This document shows, piece after piece, positions 8,487 through 17,144 of a stretch of DNA of 64,000 nt. This stretch comes from SCUN01 sp046598935 (lineage in GTDB: Bacteria; Acidobacteriota; Vicinamibacteria; Vicinamibacterales; SCN-69-37), in contig JBKJHW010000046.1 in the NCBI GenBank assembly GCA_046598935.1, forward strand, positions 1 through 64,000. Direction: 5' to 3'. The notes beneath the pieces are model-generated. The model had not been told where the DNA came from. It did not search any database and saw only the letters and a list, made by a program, of their open reading frames with translations. How positions within the stretch are numbered: the stretch's first letter is position 1; every line of letters begins with the position of its first letter. The translations under genes were made by a program, and so were the position numbers.

Positions 8487-8495
8487 GAGATCAGG

Positions 8496-9419
8496 ATGAC
8501 GCTCGTGTTCAGAGGACTTGTCCTTCTCGCGCTCGCCGGCCTCTCGCTGGCGCCGCCAACCACGCCGGCAATGGCGCGGCAGTCGATCTCGCCGCCGCCG
8601 GCGCCGGCCGGGCAGTCGACCCCCGCGCAGTCAACGCAGCTGCCGAATACGAAGGACTCGCTCAAGTTCGGCGTGCTCGGCGACTTCGGCAGCGGTTCCG
8701 CCCGCCAGTACGAGCTCGGCCGCCAGATGTACAAAACGTACGGCGCGTTTCCGTACGAGCTGGTCGTGCTCGTCGGCGACAACCTGTACGGCTCTGATCG
8801 GCCGCAGGACTACCGGAGCAAGTTCGAGCTGCCGTACAAGTCATTGCTCGACAAGGGCGTGAAGTTCTACGCGTCGCTCGGCAATCACGACTCGCGCGAG
8901 CAGCGGAACTACAAGCTCTTCAATATGGACGGCAAGTTGTACTACACGCTGCGGGCGCCAAAGCAGAACGTGCGTTTCTTCTTCTTCGAAAGCACGTACC
9001 CGGATCCCGACCAGATTGCGTGGCTCGAAAAGGAGCTGAAAGACTCGAAGGAAGACTGGAAGATTGCTGTGTTTCACCATCCGCTCTACTCGTCAGGTGA
9101 GAGGCACGGCTCCGACACGCAGCTGCGCGACAAGCTCGAGCCCCTCTTCGTGAAGTACGGCGTCAGCGCAGTGCTCACGGGGCACGACCATTTTTACGAG
9201 CGCACGAAGCCGCAAAAGGGCATCGTCTATTTCGTCACCGGCTCGGGCGGACAGCTCCGCGCCGGCAACATCGATCGCCGCTCCGGCATCACCGCCGCCG
9301 GTAACGACACCGACAACGTGTTTATGGTCGCGGAGATTGTCGGCGACAAGATGTTCTTCCAGGCGATCTCACGCACCGGCAGGATCGTTGACGCCGGCAG
9401 CTTCGACCGCCGGAAGTAG
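8496..9419 (+). CDS. Secreted metallophosphoesterase (purple-acid-phosphatase-like)
   Basis: A 307-residue exported protein: signal peptide (LVLLALAGLSLAPPTTPAMA), a Pro-rich linker, then a calcineurin-type metallophosphoesterase. The metal-binding motifs are all present in order: GDFG (first Asp), VGDNLYG (bridging Asp), LGNHD (Asn-His-Asp), FHHPLYSSG and TGHDHFYER. The layout resembles purple acid phosphatases. It would hydrolyse phosphomonoesters in the periplasm or outside the cell; the substrate cannot be read from sequence. It is last in the operon starting with the Omp85 barrel and begins 9 nt after the lipoprotein stop, with AGGAG-like AGGAGATCAGG before its ATG. Confidence 0.9.
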   Translation: MTLVFRGLVLLALAGLSLAPPTTPAMARQSISPPPAPAGQSTPAQSTQLPNTKDSLKFGVLGDFGSGSARQYELGRQMYKTYGAFPYELVVLVGDNLYGSDRPQDYRSKFELPYKSLLDKGVKFYASLGNHDSREQRNYKLFNMDGKLYYTLRAPKQNVRFFFFESTYPDPDQIAWLEKELKDSKEDWKIAVFHHPLYSSGERHGSDTQLRDKLEPLFVKYGVSAVLTGHDHFYERTKPQKGIVYFVTGSGGQLRAGNIDRRSGITAAGNDTDNVFMVAEIVGDKMFFQAISRTGRIVDAGSFDRRK

Positions 9420-9433
9420 AAATGTGATGGCAG

Positions 9434-10402
9434 CTACTTGGGGGTACCGGGCGGCGATGGTGCCCGTCCGGCAGATACTCGCGCCCGCTCCTCGACACGC
9501 CGCTCGAGTGTTGCCGACAAGACGTTGAGGTCATCCTCGGCGGCCTCACGTTTGTCGTCGGCCGCCATCACTGACCGTGTCGTGAGGAGGATGAGGGCCG
9601 TCATCGCCATCATCATGGTCACCACAAGAAGGGCGAGGCCGAACTCCGTGCCAAACCAACCCGCTCGCTGGCCGGCGAGCCGAAGCGACCCGGCGACCAT
9701 CGGCACTGCCAGCGCCGCCGGGACGAGTCGGCGCGCCATCGACGGACCGGCGCCATCTGCAAGCAGGCTGACCATCAGGGGCGTCTTGGGCTGCAGCAAA
9801 AGCACACCGCTTGCCAACACGGCAAACAGGATGGCGGTGTGAATCGCCATCGTTGTGTATGGCCCGATCCCGTAGAAGGCGCGAGCGTCAAAGAGATATC
9901 CGACAATCGCGACAGCTGCGAGCGCACCCACAAAAATCGCCAGCCACTCCGTCAAGCGTGACGATCGCCTTCGCGACGCCCGAGCGAGTGCGATACCGAT
10001 GGCCATGAAACATACGGCCGTTGCGGGGGCCATTCGGCCGGGGGCAGACGTCCCGCCAGTCTGGCCGTCGCGCACGAGTGCCTCGTCGATCCCCAGGTTC
10101 CAACCGAACAAATCCTGGCTGAGCGTCACTCCTGCGATCGCGGCGACGATCGTCCCCAGTGCCGCCGCGGCGGATGGCCCGGTCACACCGGGCCGGACCG
10201 AGGCGAGCAAAGCCCCGACCAACACGAATGTGAATGCCGTGTTGGCCTTCATGCTTGCCAGAGTTTCAATAGGCTGGACAAGGATCCGCGTGTCCGTGAA
10301 CCAGCCAACCAAGACCAGCAGACCGCCAGTTGCGACCGAAAGTCCGCAACCTCGTGCAATCGAACGCGCTCGCTGGAGGCGGTGAAACGGGATGTGAGTC
10401 AT
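9434..10402 (-). CDS. Orphan polytopic membrane sensor domain with a short coiled-coil tail
   Basis: A 322-residue protein with about eight hydrophobic segments (for example GGLLVLVGWF, TAFTFVLVGALLASV, WLAIFVGALAAVAIVGYLF, LALLVVTMMMAMTALILL). A charged helix (RSVMAADDKREAAEDDLNVLSATLERRVEERAR) follows and the protein stops. This arrangement matches the N-terminal membrane input module and linker of PAS/GAF histidine kinases in environmental bacteria, but the kinase part is missing. It may be a truncated sensor gene or a free-standing subunit. The frame ends cleanly at TAG with no kinase remnant downstream, where the phosphoesterase gene converges. Confidence 0.65.
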   Translation of the reverse strand: MTHIPFHRLQRARSIARGCGLSVATGGLLVLVGWFTDTRILVQPIETLASMKANTAFTFVLVGALLASVRPGVTGPSAAAALGTIVAAIAGVTLSQDLFGWNLGIDEALVRDGQTGGTSAPGRMAPATAVCFMAIGIALARASRRRSSRLTEWLAIFVGALAAVAIVGYLFDARAFYGIGPYTTMAIHTAILFAVLASGVLLLQPKTPLMVSLLADGAGPSMARRLVPAALAVPMVAGSLRLAGQRAGWFGTEFGLALLVVTMMMAMTALILLTTRSVMAADDKREAAEDDLNVLSATLERRVEERARVSAGRAPSPPGTPK

Positions 10403-10460
10403 GCGTTGACCACGGACGGCGGCAATGATACTCCCGTCGAGCCGAGGGGCTACAAACGGC

Positions 10461-10466
10461 TATAAT
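10461..10466 (+). promoter_or_regulatory. Probable -10 box for tmRNA
   Basis: A perfect TATAAT lies 26 nt before the mature 5' end of the tmRNA. That allows a transcription start around 10473 and a short 5' precursor trimmed by RNase P. No good -35 hexamer is visible at 16-18 nt. Confidence 0.6.
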
Positions 10467-10492
10467 GAGGTGTTCGATCTTTCGGTCTTTGT

Positions 10493-10837
10493 GGGGGCGA
10501 CTTGGCTTCGACGGGGGCAAGGGATCGTTGGATGCATGCCGAGCTCCATTGACTCGTTAAACCGATGGAAAAACCACTAACTGCGAACACGCAGCTAGCC
10601 CTCGCGGCCTAACGGCACGCGACGTTCACCCTGACCAGCCTGCGGGTCGGGACTGAATGTCATTTCAGCAGGCTGGCCCCGGCTCGAGTCCGTGTTGTCG
10701 GGGCGAGATTCAGCGGACTAGCGGTCGGCGCTTTCGCCGCACTTATACGTCGATCGCGAAATTTGAAGCACGGCTACGCATGTAGATTCTGACGACGACA
10801 GGCCTTTCGGACGCGGGTTCGACTCCCGCCGCCTCCA
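10493..10837 (+). ncRNA. ssrA: tmRNA
   Basis: The 5' end GGGGGCGACTTGGCTTCGAC and the 3' TPsi-like end (ACGCGGGTTCGACTCCCGCC followed by GCCTCCA) are the hallmark of tmRNA, and the first six bases pair with GCCTCC near the 3' end. The tag reading frame starts with the resume codon at 10583 (GCG AAC ACG CAG CTA GCC CTC GCG GCC TAA), giving the peptide ANTQLALAA, whose LAA end is the ClpXP degron. CCA is not encoded after the discriminator A at 10837. It rescues ribosomes on non-stop mRNAs together with SmpB. Confidence 0.96.
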
Positions 10838-10854
10838 CTTTCTTCTCACTTCGT

Positions 10855-10911
10855 TCGCCGCAATGTCGGCGGCGAAGTCAGGCTTCGCGCGACATCCGTT
10901 GGATGTCGCGC
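10855..10911. repeat. Two hairpins after the tmRNA
   Basis: TTCGCCGC and GCGGCGAA form an inverted pair at about 10855-10876. At 10887-10911 an 11-bp perfect stem (GCGCGACATCC / GGATGTCGCGC) closes a GTT loop. No U-run follows either, so they may be processing or termination structures, or small repeats. Confidence 0.55.
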
Positions 10912-10948
10912 TCGGCACGACTCCCGCCATCAATCGAGATTGCTACCG

Positions 10949-11695
10949 CTAGCGTACGAATAGCTGCGCCGAATCGCCGCCCAGTATCGCGAAATACGCG
11001 AACGCGAGATCGCCCGCGAAGTGCAACGCCATGCCGGGGAGGATCGAACCGGATCTCTGAGCCAGGTACCCGTAGACCACCGACGCGAGGAAGAATCCTG
11101 GCGCAACGGTGACGAGATACGCGAGACCGTGCGAGATGTGAAGCAGCGTGAAAACGGCACTCGTTGCGACAATGGCGAATGTGGGGCCGATGCGTTCGAG
11201 ATGGCTCTGCATATATCCACGAAACGCCATCTCTTCGACAACACCGGCGACCAGCGGTCCCATCAGCAGGACGGAGAGACGAATTGCCGTCGTCGGATAG
11301 ACACTGATGTCTTGGGGCGCGCTACTGGCTCCCATGAGCACGTACACCACCGAGAGCCCGACCATCGCGGCGATCAAGCCCAGAATCGTGGCCAGGTTGT
11401 CTCCAGACCATGCGCCCGGCTCCGGCCGCCAGAGCCGCAGATGAAACCGTCGAGACGCTGATGTGCTTCGCGGCCACCCCCGGCCGCTGAGCCATACGAG
11501 CATCAGGATCAACAGGCACCCGGTCGCCGCAGCTGCCCATGGCACTTCCGGATGCTCGCGCACGTTCCTCCTGATCAAAGCGACCCATGACAGCGTCCCC
11601 ACGAACTGAATCGGGAGGGCCATCAGAAGCGCGACGACGACGGTCTTGCCGACCGTGGGTATCGCTGTCTTCGGCGTGACGACGGAATCGGTCAT
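10949..11695 (-). CDS. CPBP-family (CAAX protease/Abi-like) intramembrane protease
   Basis: A 248-residue integral membrane protein with six to eight helices. The ABI/CPBP signature residues are visible: EEMAFRGYMQ (the EExxxR motif), FTLLHISHG (FxxxH) and MALHFAGD (HxxxN/D). Family members are glutamic-type intramembrane proteases or bacteriocin self-immunity proteins. The gene is translationally coupled (ATGA overlap) to the small membrane protein upstream, which is coupled to an ECF sigma factor, so a stress or envelope-response role is plausible but not shown. Confidence 0.85.
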   Translation of the reverse strand: MTDSVVTPKTAIPTVGKTVVVALLMALPIQFVGTLSWVALIRRNVREHPEVPWAAAATGCLLILMLVWLSGRGWPRSTSASRRFHLRLWRPEPGAWSGDNLATILGLIAAMVGLSVVYVLMGASSAPQDISVYPTTAIRLSVLLMGPLVAGVVEEMAFRGYMQSHLERIGPTFAIVATSAVFTLLHISHGLAYLVTVAPGFFLASVVYGYLAQRSGSILPGMALHFAGDLAFAYFAILGGDSAQLFVR

Positions 11696-11928
11696 GGTGC
11701 TTCCTCTCGTGAAGATGGTGCGGGATCCTGGGTCTCGCGATCAAAAAGTCCGAACACCCAGCACATGGGACAGCCGCGAAACGCGACGAGCGCCAATAGA
11801 ACCGTGGGGATCGCGACAAACAGCTGTCGCGTCGACATCGCGACAGCCAGCAGCGCGAAGCCAGCGGCACCGCGCACGAGCCAGATGTAGCGCGCGCGAC
11901 GCCCGGTCGGGCAAATCGACGCCCTCAT
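11692..11928 (-). CDS. Small two-helix membrane protein (DUF2892/YgaP-TM-like)
   Basis: A 78-residue protein. After a basic N-terminus, two hydrophobic helices (GAAGFALLAVAM and LFVAIPTVLLALVAF) are followed by RGCPMCWVFGLFDRET. The size, the helix pair and the GCP-Cys motif fit the DUF2892 family of small inner-membrane proteins (the membrane part of YgaP). The two cysteines could bind a metal or form a disulfide. Both ends overlap neighbours by four bases, so the three genes are one coupled unit. Confidence 0.6.
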   Translation of the reverse strand: MRASICPTGRRARYIWLVRGAAGFALLAVAMSTRQLFVAIPTVLLALVAFRGCPMCWVFGLFDRETQDPAPSSREEAP

Positions 11929-12452
11929 GTCCCGCTCCCCGTTAACTGGCTCCGAGCCGCTGCGCGCGCGCGACGCAGAAGACTCTTCGTGGCCTCTCCT
12001 GAGATGGCCAGGCGCCGCGAGATCTCGCGGATCTTTAACTCTTCAAAATCGCGCAGCAGGATGATCTGACGGTATTTTTCGGGCAGGGCCGCCAACATTC
12101 GCGCTACGTCGATGCGGAGCTGATCGGCGGGCGCGTGCGCGAAGCGCGCTGAGTTCTCGATGGTCTTTAGCTCCTCGACGCTGCGCATGAACATCAACAC
12201 AGGGAGGGCGCAGAGCCGTGCCACGATTCTCACGAGCCAGGCGCCCAGCGCGGCGGGGTTACGAACGTCGCCGACGCGCCGGTAGACGACGATCAGCGCT
12301 TCCTGCACGACGTCCTCGATGGATGACGACGCATAGCACTGGAAACGGGCATAGCGCTGAATGTCGGGTCGCAGCTGCGACAGCAGCCGCTCAAGCGCTG
12401 CGCGGTCGCCCGCTTGCGCCGCCGCGAAAAGGTCCTTGTCAACGCGCAACAT
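11925..12452 (-). CDS. ECF-type RNA polymerase sigma factor
   Basis: A 175-residue protein with region 2 (PDIQRYARFQCY, then SIEDVVQEALIVVYRRVGDVRNP, AWLVRIVARLC) and region 4 (MLAALPEKYRQIILLRDFEELKIREISRRLAISGEATKSLLRRARAAAR), the sigma-70 family ECF layout. ATG 12452 is chosen over a TTG 36 nt earlier because region 2 starts soon after it. No anti-sigma factor with a zinc finger is adjacent; instead the coupled genes encode a small membrane protein and a CPBP protease. Regulation by the membrane partners is an attractive but unproven idea. Confidence 0.88.
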   Translation of the reverse strand: MLRVDKDLFAAAQAGDRAALERLLSQLRPDIQRYARFQCYASSSIEDVVQEALIVVYRRVGDVRNPAALGAWLVRIVARLCALPVLMFMRSVEELKTIENSARFAHAPADQLRIDVARMLAALPEKYRQIILLRDFEELKIREISRRLAISGEATKSLLRRARAAARSQLTGSGT

Positions 12453-12524
12453 CAGGTTTCTACCCGATAAGAGGGGGCGCCGAGGCAAAACGGGTCGCGC
12501 GCGCGAAGTTTTTCTGCGATATGG

Positions 12525-13301
12525 CTAACGCGTGTGCCCGTAGATCACGTAGTTGATCATCAGCTTGAACGCCTCGTTTGACGGATCGACGAGATAGAAG
12601 CCGCTGCCCGAGTACTCCATGTAGTTGCCGAGGTCCATGTTGTAGTTGATGACGACCTGCAGTGGCTTGTTCGGATCGTTGTCCTGATAGATCCCGTAAA
12701 ACTCTCCGAAAAGCCCGCCTTGCCCGCGGTTGCCGCGACCCCCAGGGTAGGGGATGCGCAGCGACGGGACCTGGAAGAACGTGTTGTAGATCGGATGCTT
12801 CGCATCGAGCGGGACGATCTTCCCCTCAGGGAGCACGCGCTTCATCGCCGCTTCGAAGACCGCCCACTCGTTGTCGAAGTGGAAGTCGTCGATGATCAGG
12901 AACCCGCCCTTGTGGATGTAGTCGCGAAGGTTCTTGACGTGGTGGTCGGTCGGAAACCAATAGCCGGGTTCGGAGATGTAGGCGATCGGGTACTTGAAGA
13001 TTGCCGGATCATCCATGTGGAGGATGTTCCGCCCTTCGGGCGTCGCCTGCGCGTTGCTGATCCTGGTCAGGATCGACATCATGTTCAGTTCCATGTCGGG
13101 GTAGTCGAACGACCAGCCGGGATAACGATCGTAGTGGAGGCGCACCATCGCGAATCTCCCGTCGTACGGCGCCTCGTAGTGTGACGGCGCGTTTCGCCCG
13201 TTGTCGTAATAGCGCTGGGCGCCGGCCGGGAGTGTTGTCAGGCCCAGCAGGGCCACGGCCAACGCGAGGCGTCGAAATGTCATGCGGCGCCCTGAGAGCA
13301 T
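12525..13301 (-). CDS. Exported DUF4159 protein
   Basis: A 258-residue protein with a signal peptide (MTFRRLALAVALLGLTTLPAGAQ). The body (RFAMVRLHYDRYPGWSFDYPDMELNMM, FKYPIAYISEPGYWFPTDHHVKNLRDYIHKGGFLIIDDFH, then FFQVPSLRIPYPGG and MINYVIYGHTR) matches DUF4159, a glutamine-amidotransferase-like fold often found in gene clusters of Acidobacteriota and Planctomycetes. Its activity is unknown. Start: ATG 13301 preceded by GGAAGG; ATG 13283 is an alternative that begins directly with the signal peptide. It diverges from the GIY-YIG gene. Confidence 0.85.
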   Translation of the reverse strand: MLSGRRMTFRRLALAVALLGLTTLPAGAQRYYDNGRNAPSHYEAPYDGRFAMVRLHYDRYPGWSFDYPDMELNMMSILTRISNAQATPEGRNILHMDDPAIFKYPIAYISEPGYWFPTDHHVKNLRDYIHKGGFLIIDDFHFDNEWAVFEAAMKRVLPEGKIVPLDAKHPIYNTFFQVPSLRIPYPGGRGNRGQGGLFGEFYGIYQDNDPNKPLQVVINYNMDLGNYMEYSGSGFYLVDPSNEAFKLMINYVIYGHTR

Positions 13302-13340
13302 AATCCTTCCGTGCCGCGCGTCGATAGAATGACTGCGGCT

Positions 13341-13589
13341 ATGCCGCATTGGGTCTACATCGTCCGCTGCAACGACGGCTCGCTTTATACCGGCTACGCC
13401 AAGGACCCGTCCGCGCGCCTTCTGCGTCATAACAGTGGGAAAGGCGCGAAGTACACCGCCGGCCGCCGGCCGGTGACGCTCGTGTTCACCCAGAAATTTC
13501 GCTCGCTCAGCCGGGCCCTGAAGCGGGAACATGAGCTGAAGCAATGGACTCGCGCCAAAAAAGAAGCCTTGGTCTCCGCGTCGCGCTGA
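13341..13589 (+). CDS. GIY-YIG nuclease-domain protein (UPF0213-like)
   Basis: An 82-residue single-domain protein: WVYIVRCNDGSLYTGYAKD carries the GIY-YIG pair (VYI/YTG), followed by RLLRHNSGKGAKYTAGRRPVTLVF and the conserved Glu in LKREHELKQWTRAKKEALV. This is the small stand-alone family related to YhbQ, which may act on DNA repair or recombination intermediates. ATG 13341 fits family N-termini and sits 10 nt after a TAGAAT box; an ATG at 13329 overlaps that box. The 3' end overlaps the thioredoxin-like gene by 46 nt in another frame. Confidence 0.88.
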   Translation: MPHWVYIVRCNDGSLYTGYAKDPSARLLRHNSGKGAKYTAGRRPVTLVFTQKFRSLSRALKREHELKQWTRAKKEALVSASR

Positions 13590-14044
13590 TCGCCCTCACG
13601 CTGGTGTGGCTGGCGTCCAATCGCTTTGGGTTACCGACGCGAACCGGCGACGCCGGAGCCGACGGCCAGCCGGTGACGCTCGAGATCCTCGCGCCGTACA
13701 AAGGCAAAGTCATTCTCGTGAACCTCTTCGCCACCTGGTGCGGGCCATGTATCGCCGAGATCCCGGACCTGGTGAAGCTCCAGGCGGCCCATCCCGGCCT
13801 TGCGGTCATCGGCCTGCAGGTCATGGACATCGGTGGCGAGCCGCTCGACACATTTCGAGGGCGACTCGGCATTACGTACCCGCTGATCGACGCGAATGAT
13901 AATCCTGAGATCGACCAGGCGTTCGGCTCGCCCGACGTCCTGCCGATGTCGTACATCATCGACAAAGACGGCCACATCGTCGCGATTTTGACCGGCCGGA
14001 CCCGGCTGGAAGAATTCGAAAGACGGCTGGCGCCTTACTTCTGA
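13544..14044 (+). CDS. TlpA/ResA-like membrane-anchored thioredoxin
   Basis: A 166-residue protein with an N-terminal signal anchor (LRVALIALTLVWLASNRF) and a periplasmic thioredoxin fold. The active site is WCGPC in VNLFATWCGPCIAEIP; the cis-Pro region is VLPMSYIIDKDGHIV. TlpA-type proteins reduce disulfides in exported proteins or cytochrome c maturation substrates. The start overlaps the GIY-YIG gene by 46 nt; an internal start would truncate the anchor. It is followed 41 nt later by the GAF gene. Confidence 0.88.
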   Translation: MDSRQKRSLGLRVALIALTLVWLASNRFGLPTRTGDAGADGQPVTLEILAPYKGKVILVNLFATWCGPCIAEIPDLVKLQAAHPGLAVIGLQVMDIGGEPLDTFRGRLGITYPLIDANDNPEIDQAFGSPDVLPMSYIIDKDGHIVAILTGRTRLEEFERRLAPYF

Positions 14045-14046
14045 GC

Positions 14047-14076
14047 TTGTACTTCGGAGAGACCCGTCCTTATAAT
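14047..14076 (+). promoter_or_regulatory. Promoter of the GAF / transglycosylase operon
   Basis: TTGTAC (14047-14052), an 18-nt spacer and TATAAT (14071-14076) form a strong housekeeping promoter. The box ends 9 nt before the ATG, so the mRNA is leaderless or nearly so. The same TTGTAC hexamer occurs in front of the HU gene. Confidence 0.75.
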
Positions 14077-14085
14077 GTGGCGTCC

Positions 14086-15033
14086 ATGTCTCTGGACCAC
14101 CGGTTTCGCGAGATCGTCGAAGCCTTTGTCGCCCGCGTTCGTCGGGATATGGACTCACATGTCCAGGGCCTGACGAGCGACCTGCTTCGAATGGGCTCGG
14201 AGAACCAGGAATACTGGCGCTCAACGCTCGAGCGCGCGGTGACCGACGCGCGGCAGGACGCCGAGCGCGGCTTCAAGGCCCGGCTCGAAGCCCTGAGAAA
14301 TGAGCTGACCCGCGAAATGGAGCAGCGCCTCTCGACCGAGCGCCAGCAGCTTCAAGCCGCGACGCTCGCGGCGACGCAAGCCGCGGCTGAAGCGGCCAAC
14401 GCCGTGAGCGCAGCCCACGTGGCCAGCGCGCAATCGGCGGCGCACGCCGCGACAGTCGTCACCGCTGCTGCGCCCCGTGCCGCTGTTCCGGAAACCGGCG
14501 TTCGCGAAGCCCGGCGCGAAGCCCGGATCGATACCCTCGAACGCTTGCTCGGCGCGGTTCGACGACTCGATGAAGCGAATTCGCTGACAGCCATCCTCGA
14601 CACACTGGCCAAAGGGGCGTCCGAAGAGACCTCCCGCGTGACGATCCTCCTCGTGGACGGCGATCTGTTGAAGCCGTGGTCATCCCACGGATTCGCTCCG
14701 GGCCACGCCCCGACGGTCATTCCGATCGGCTCAGCGGGTGTGCTGACCGCGACAGTCGCGCTGAAGCAAACGTCGTACGTTAAACCGATGATTGCTCGCG
14801 ATCTGACGACCCCGACCTTCATGCAGGTGCCCGTCGGCCACACGGGCCTCATCGTCCCGCTTGTCGTCGGCGGGGAGGTTGTGGCGGTCCTTTACGCTGA
14901 CGATGTCGGCCAGAAGGAAGAGCACGTGGATTCGCCGATCTGGACCGAGGAACTTGATCTGCTGGTCCGGCACGCGGCGCTGCGCCTCGAAAATCTCACG
15001 TCCGTGAGGACGACCGAGGCTCTGGGCTCATGA
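14086..15033 (+). CDS. Coiled-coil protein with a C-terminal GAF domain
   Basis: A 315-residue cytoplasmic protein. Residues about 1-150 are helical and Ala/Glu/Arg-rich (RQDAERGFKARLEALRNELTREMEQRL, then an Ala-rich stretch), likely coiled coil. Residues about 165-305 read as a GAF sensor domain: LEANSLTAILDTLAKGASEETSRVTILLVDGDLLKPWSSHGF, then VPVGHTGLIVPLVVGGEVVAVLYADD and a final helix. No output domain is attached. The ligand is unknown. It has its own strong promoter and overlaps the lytic transglycosylase gene by ATGA, which suggests a link with cell-wall remodelling. Confidence 0.78.
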   Translation: MSLDHRFREIVEAFVARVRRDMDSHVQGLTSDLLRMGSENQEYWRSTLERAVTDARQDAERGFKARLEALRNELTREMEQRLSTERQQLQAATLAATQAAAEAANAVSAAHVASAQSAAHAATVVTAAAPRAAVPETGVREARREARIDTLERLLGAVRRLDEANSLTAILDTLAKGASEETSRVTILLVDGDLLKPWSSHGFAPGHAPTVIPIGSAGVLTATVALKQTSYVKPMIARDLTTPTFMQVPVGHTGLIVPLVVGGEVVAVLYADDVGQKEEHVDSPIWTEELDLLVRHAALRLENLTSVRTTEALGS

Positions 15034-17141
15034 CAGAGCGGCGCGCCACCGTTATTGGTGTGGCGCTGCTGGCAACCTTGTACCCGGCGGCCGTCACCAC
15101 ACAAAACACTTCACCCGCGCTTTGGCTGGTCCCCGCCTTCGCCAGCGCGCCTGGCGGCGCGGCTTCGGCGGGCAGGCCCGGTGGCGCGTTCGCGACGGCC
15201 GTTCAGCATTTCGACGACGGAAAGCCGGACTTGGCGCTGCCAGTGTTTTCAAAATCAGTCAGCGATCCGATCCTGGGCGGCTACGCGCTGTTGATGCAGG
15301 GCCGCGCGCAGCTGGCGTTACGGCAGACCCGTGACGCGCGGTTCAGCGCCGAGCAACTCGCGAAGGTGCAGCCGCGCGATTATTTGCGCGAGGCCGCGCT
15401 GATCCTCTCGGCGGACGTCGCGGAATCCGACGGCGACGCGGCAGCCGAGATGCGCGCGCTGCAGTCGGCGGCCGAGATGAAACCGGTGACCGGCGCGCCG
15501 CTCTTCCTGCGGCTCGGCCGCGCGGCGAAGGAGGCGGGCGATCCGGCCGTCGCGCGCGGCGCCTTCAACAAAGTCATCTACGAATACGCGCTCTCTCCAG
15601 AAGCCAACGAAGCCCTGGATGAAATCGACGACCTCGACGCCGCAGCGGTGCCGAACCGCGACACCGCCGCCGCAAACCTTGGCCGCGGCGAGCAGCTGTT
15701 CGTGTCCAGGCGATTCGCCGATGCGAGGAGAGCCTTCGAAGCCGTCCGTCCCGTCGCTGTGGGCGCTGAAAAAGATCTTGTCGCGCTGCGCATCGCGCAA
15801 TGCGATGCGGGCCTGAAGAAGTTCCCCGCGGCGCGCGACGCGCTGCTCCCGCTCATTGGCAAAGACGGTCCGCGGCAGCCCGACGCGCGACTCGCGATGC
15901 TCGGCGTGTTGCGCGGCCTCGAAAAGAAGACCGAGTTTGTCGCCGAAACGCGCGGGTTTGTCGCATCGGGCGCGCCCGACATCCTCGCCGAAGCCGCGCT
16001 CAACGAGCTTGCGACGTTCTACATTCTCGAAGACGACGATCAGGCCGCTGCCGACACCTTCGCCGAGATGAATCGCCGCTATCCGTCCGGCGTGAACGGC
16101 GAGCGCGCTGCATGGCGCTGGGGCTGGTGGTCCTACACGAAGGGCAACTACGCCGAGACGATCCGCGTGTTCGACGACGCGTTCGTGCGCTTCGGGCGAT
16201 CCGATCACCGTTCGGCCTGGATCTACTGGTCAGCGCGCGCGCGCCAGAAGTCCGGCCAGCGCGAGGCCGCGATCGATACGTACCGGCGCGCCATCGGGCT
16301 GTACCGTAATTCGTATTACGGCCGCGAAGCGGATCGGAACCTCCGGGCGATGCTCAGCCAATCGGCCGGCCGCGTCTCGCTCGCAAGCCGCGAGACGCCC
16401 GTGGCGTTCGTCCCCGGCGAATCTCCCGCGAACGCGCGGCTCATCGCGCGGCTGCTCGAGGTCGGGCTCTACGACGACGCGCTTGGTGAATTGAAGCGGA
16501 CGGAGATCGACAACGGGGCCACGCCGCTGCTCACCGCGACGCAGGCGTACGCTTGGAACCGCAAAGGCGAACTGCGAATCGGTATCACGCTGATGAAGCG
16601 CGCGTACCCGCAGTTTCTGGCCGCCGGCGGAGAAGCGCTGCCCGTCGAAATCCGTCGTGTGATGTTTCCGGTGGCCTACTGGGACATGATCCAGAAGTAC
16701 GCCAACGCCCGCGGCCTCGACCCGCATCTCATGGCGGCGCTCATGATGCAGGAGTCCACGTTCGACAAGGACATCACGTCGAGCGCCAACGCGCGGGGCC
16801 TGATGCAGATCCTGCCGTCGACGGGCCGCAGTTACGCATCCAAACTCGGCATCACGCCGTGGCGCGTCACCAGGCTGACCGACGCCGAGATCAACATCCG
16901 CATCGGCATGGCGTATTTCGCGGATATGAAGGCGAAGTACAACGGCATCGTCGGTGCGCTTGTCGCCTACAACGCGGGCGGCAGCCGGTACACGCGGTGG
17001 GTCGCGGAGTACCCGGACGCCGATCGCGACGAGTTCATCGACAACATTCCGTTCTTCGAGACGCAGAACTATCTGAAGCGCATTCTCGGCATCGCGGAAG
17101 ACCTCCGGACGCTCTACCCGACGTCGGCGGCAAAAAGGTAG
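15030..17141 (+). CDS. Slt70-like soluble lytic murein transglycosylase
   Basis: A 703-residue exported enzyme. A hydrophobic N-terminus is followed by about 500 residues of TPR-like helical repeats, as in the Slt70 superhelix. The C-terminal SLT catalytic domain is clear: MAALMMQESTFDKDITSSANARGLMQILPSTG with the catalytic Glu in QES, then AYNAGGSRYTRWV. It cleaves peptidoglycan between MurNAc and GlcNAc, forming 1,6-anhydro ends. The start ATG overlaps the GAF gene stop, so both are coupled. The aminotransferase gene starts 3 nt later. Confidence 0.92.
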   Translation: MTERRATVIGVALLATLYPAAVTTQNTSPALWLVPAFASAPGGAASAGRPGGAFATAVQHFDDGKPDLALPVFSKSVSDPILGGYALLMQGRAQLALRQTRDARFSAEQLAKVQPRDYLREAALILSADVAESDGDAAAEMRALQSAAEMKPVTGAPLFLRLGRAAKEAGDPAVARGAFNKVIYEYALSPEANEALDEIDDLDAAAVPNRDTAAANLGRGEQLFVSRRFADARRAFEAVRPVAVGAEKDLVALRIAQCDAGLKKFPAARDALLPLIGKDGPRQPDARLAMLGVLRGLEKKTEFVAETRGFVASGAPDILAEAALNELATFYILEDDDQAAADTFAEMNRRYPSGVNGERAAWRWGWWSYTKGNYAETIRVFDDAFVRFGRSDHRSAWIYWSARARQKSGQREAAIDTYRRAIGLYRNSYYGREADRNLRAMLSQSAGRVSLASRETPVAFVPGESPANARLIARLLEVGLYDDALGELKRTEIDNGATPLLTATQAYAWNRKGELRIGITLMKRAYPQFLAAGGEALPVEIRRVMFPVAYWDMIQKYANARGLDPHLMAALMMQESTFDKDITSSANARGLMQILPSTGRSYASKLGITPWRVTRLTDAEINIRIGMAYFADMKAKYNGIVGALVAYNAGGSRYTRWVAEYPDADRDEFIDNIPFFETQNYLKRILGIAEDLRTLYPTSAAKR

Positions 17142-17144
17142 TGG

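Noticed and set aside
10718..10933. A 71-codon minus-strand frame with RRRESNPRP
   Set aside because: It lies over the tmRNA 3' end; this peptide is the usual artefact of translating tRNA-like sequence.
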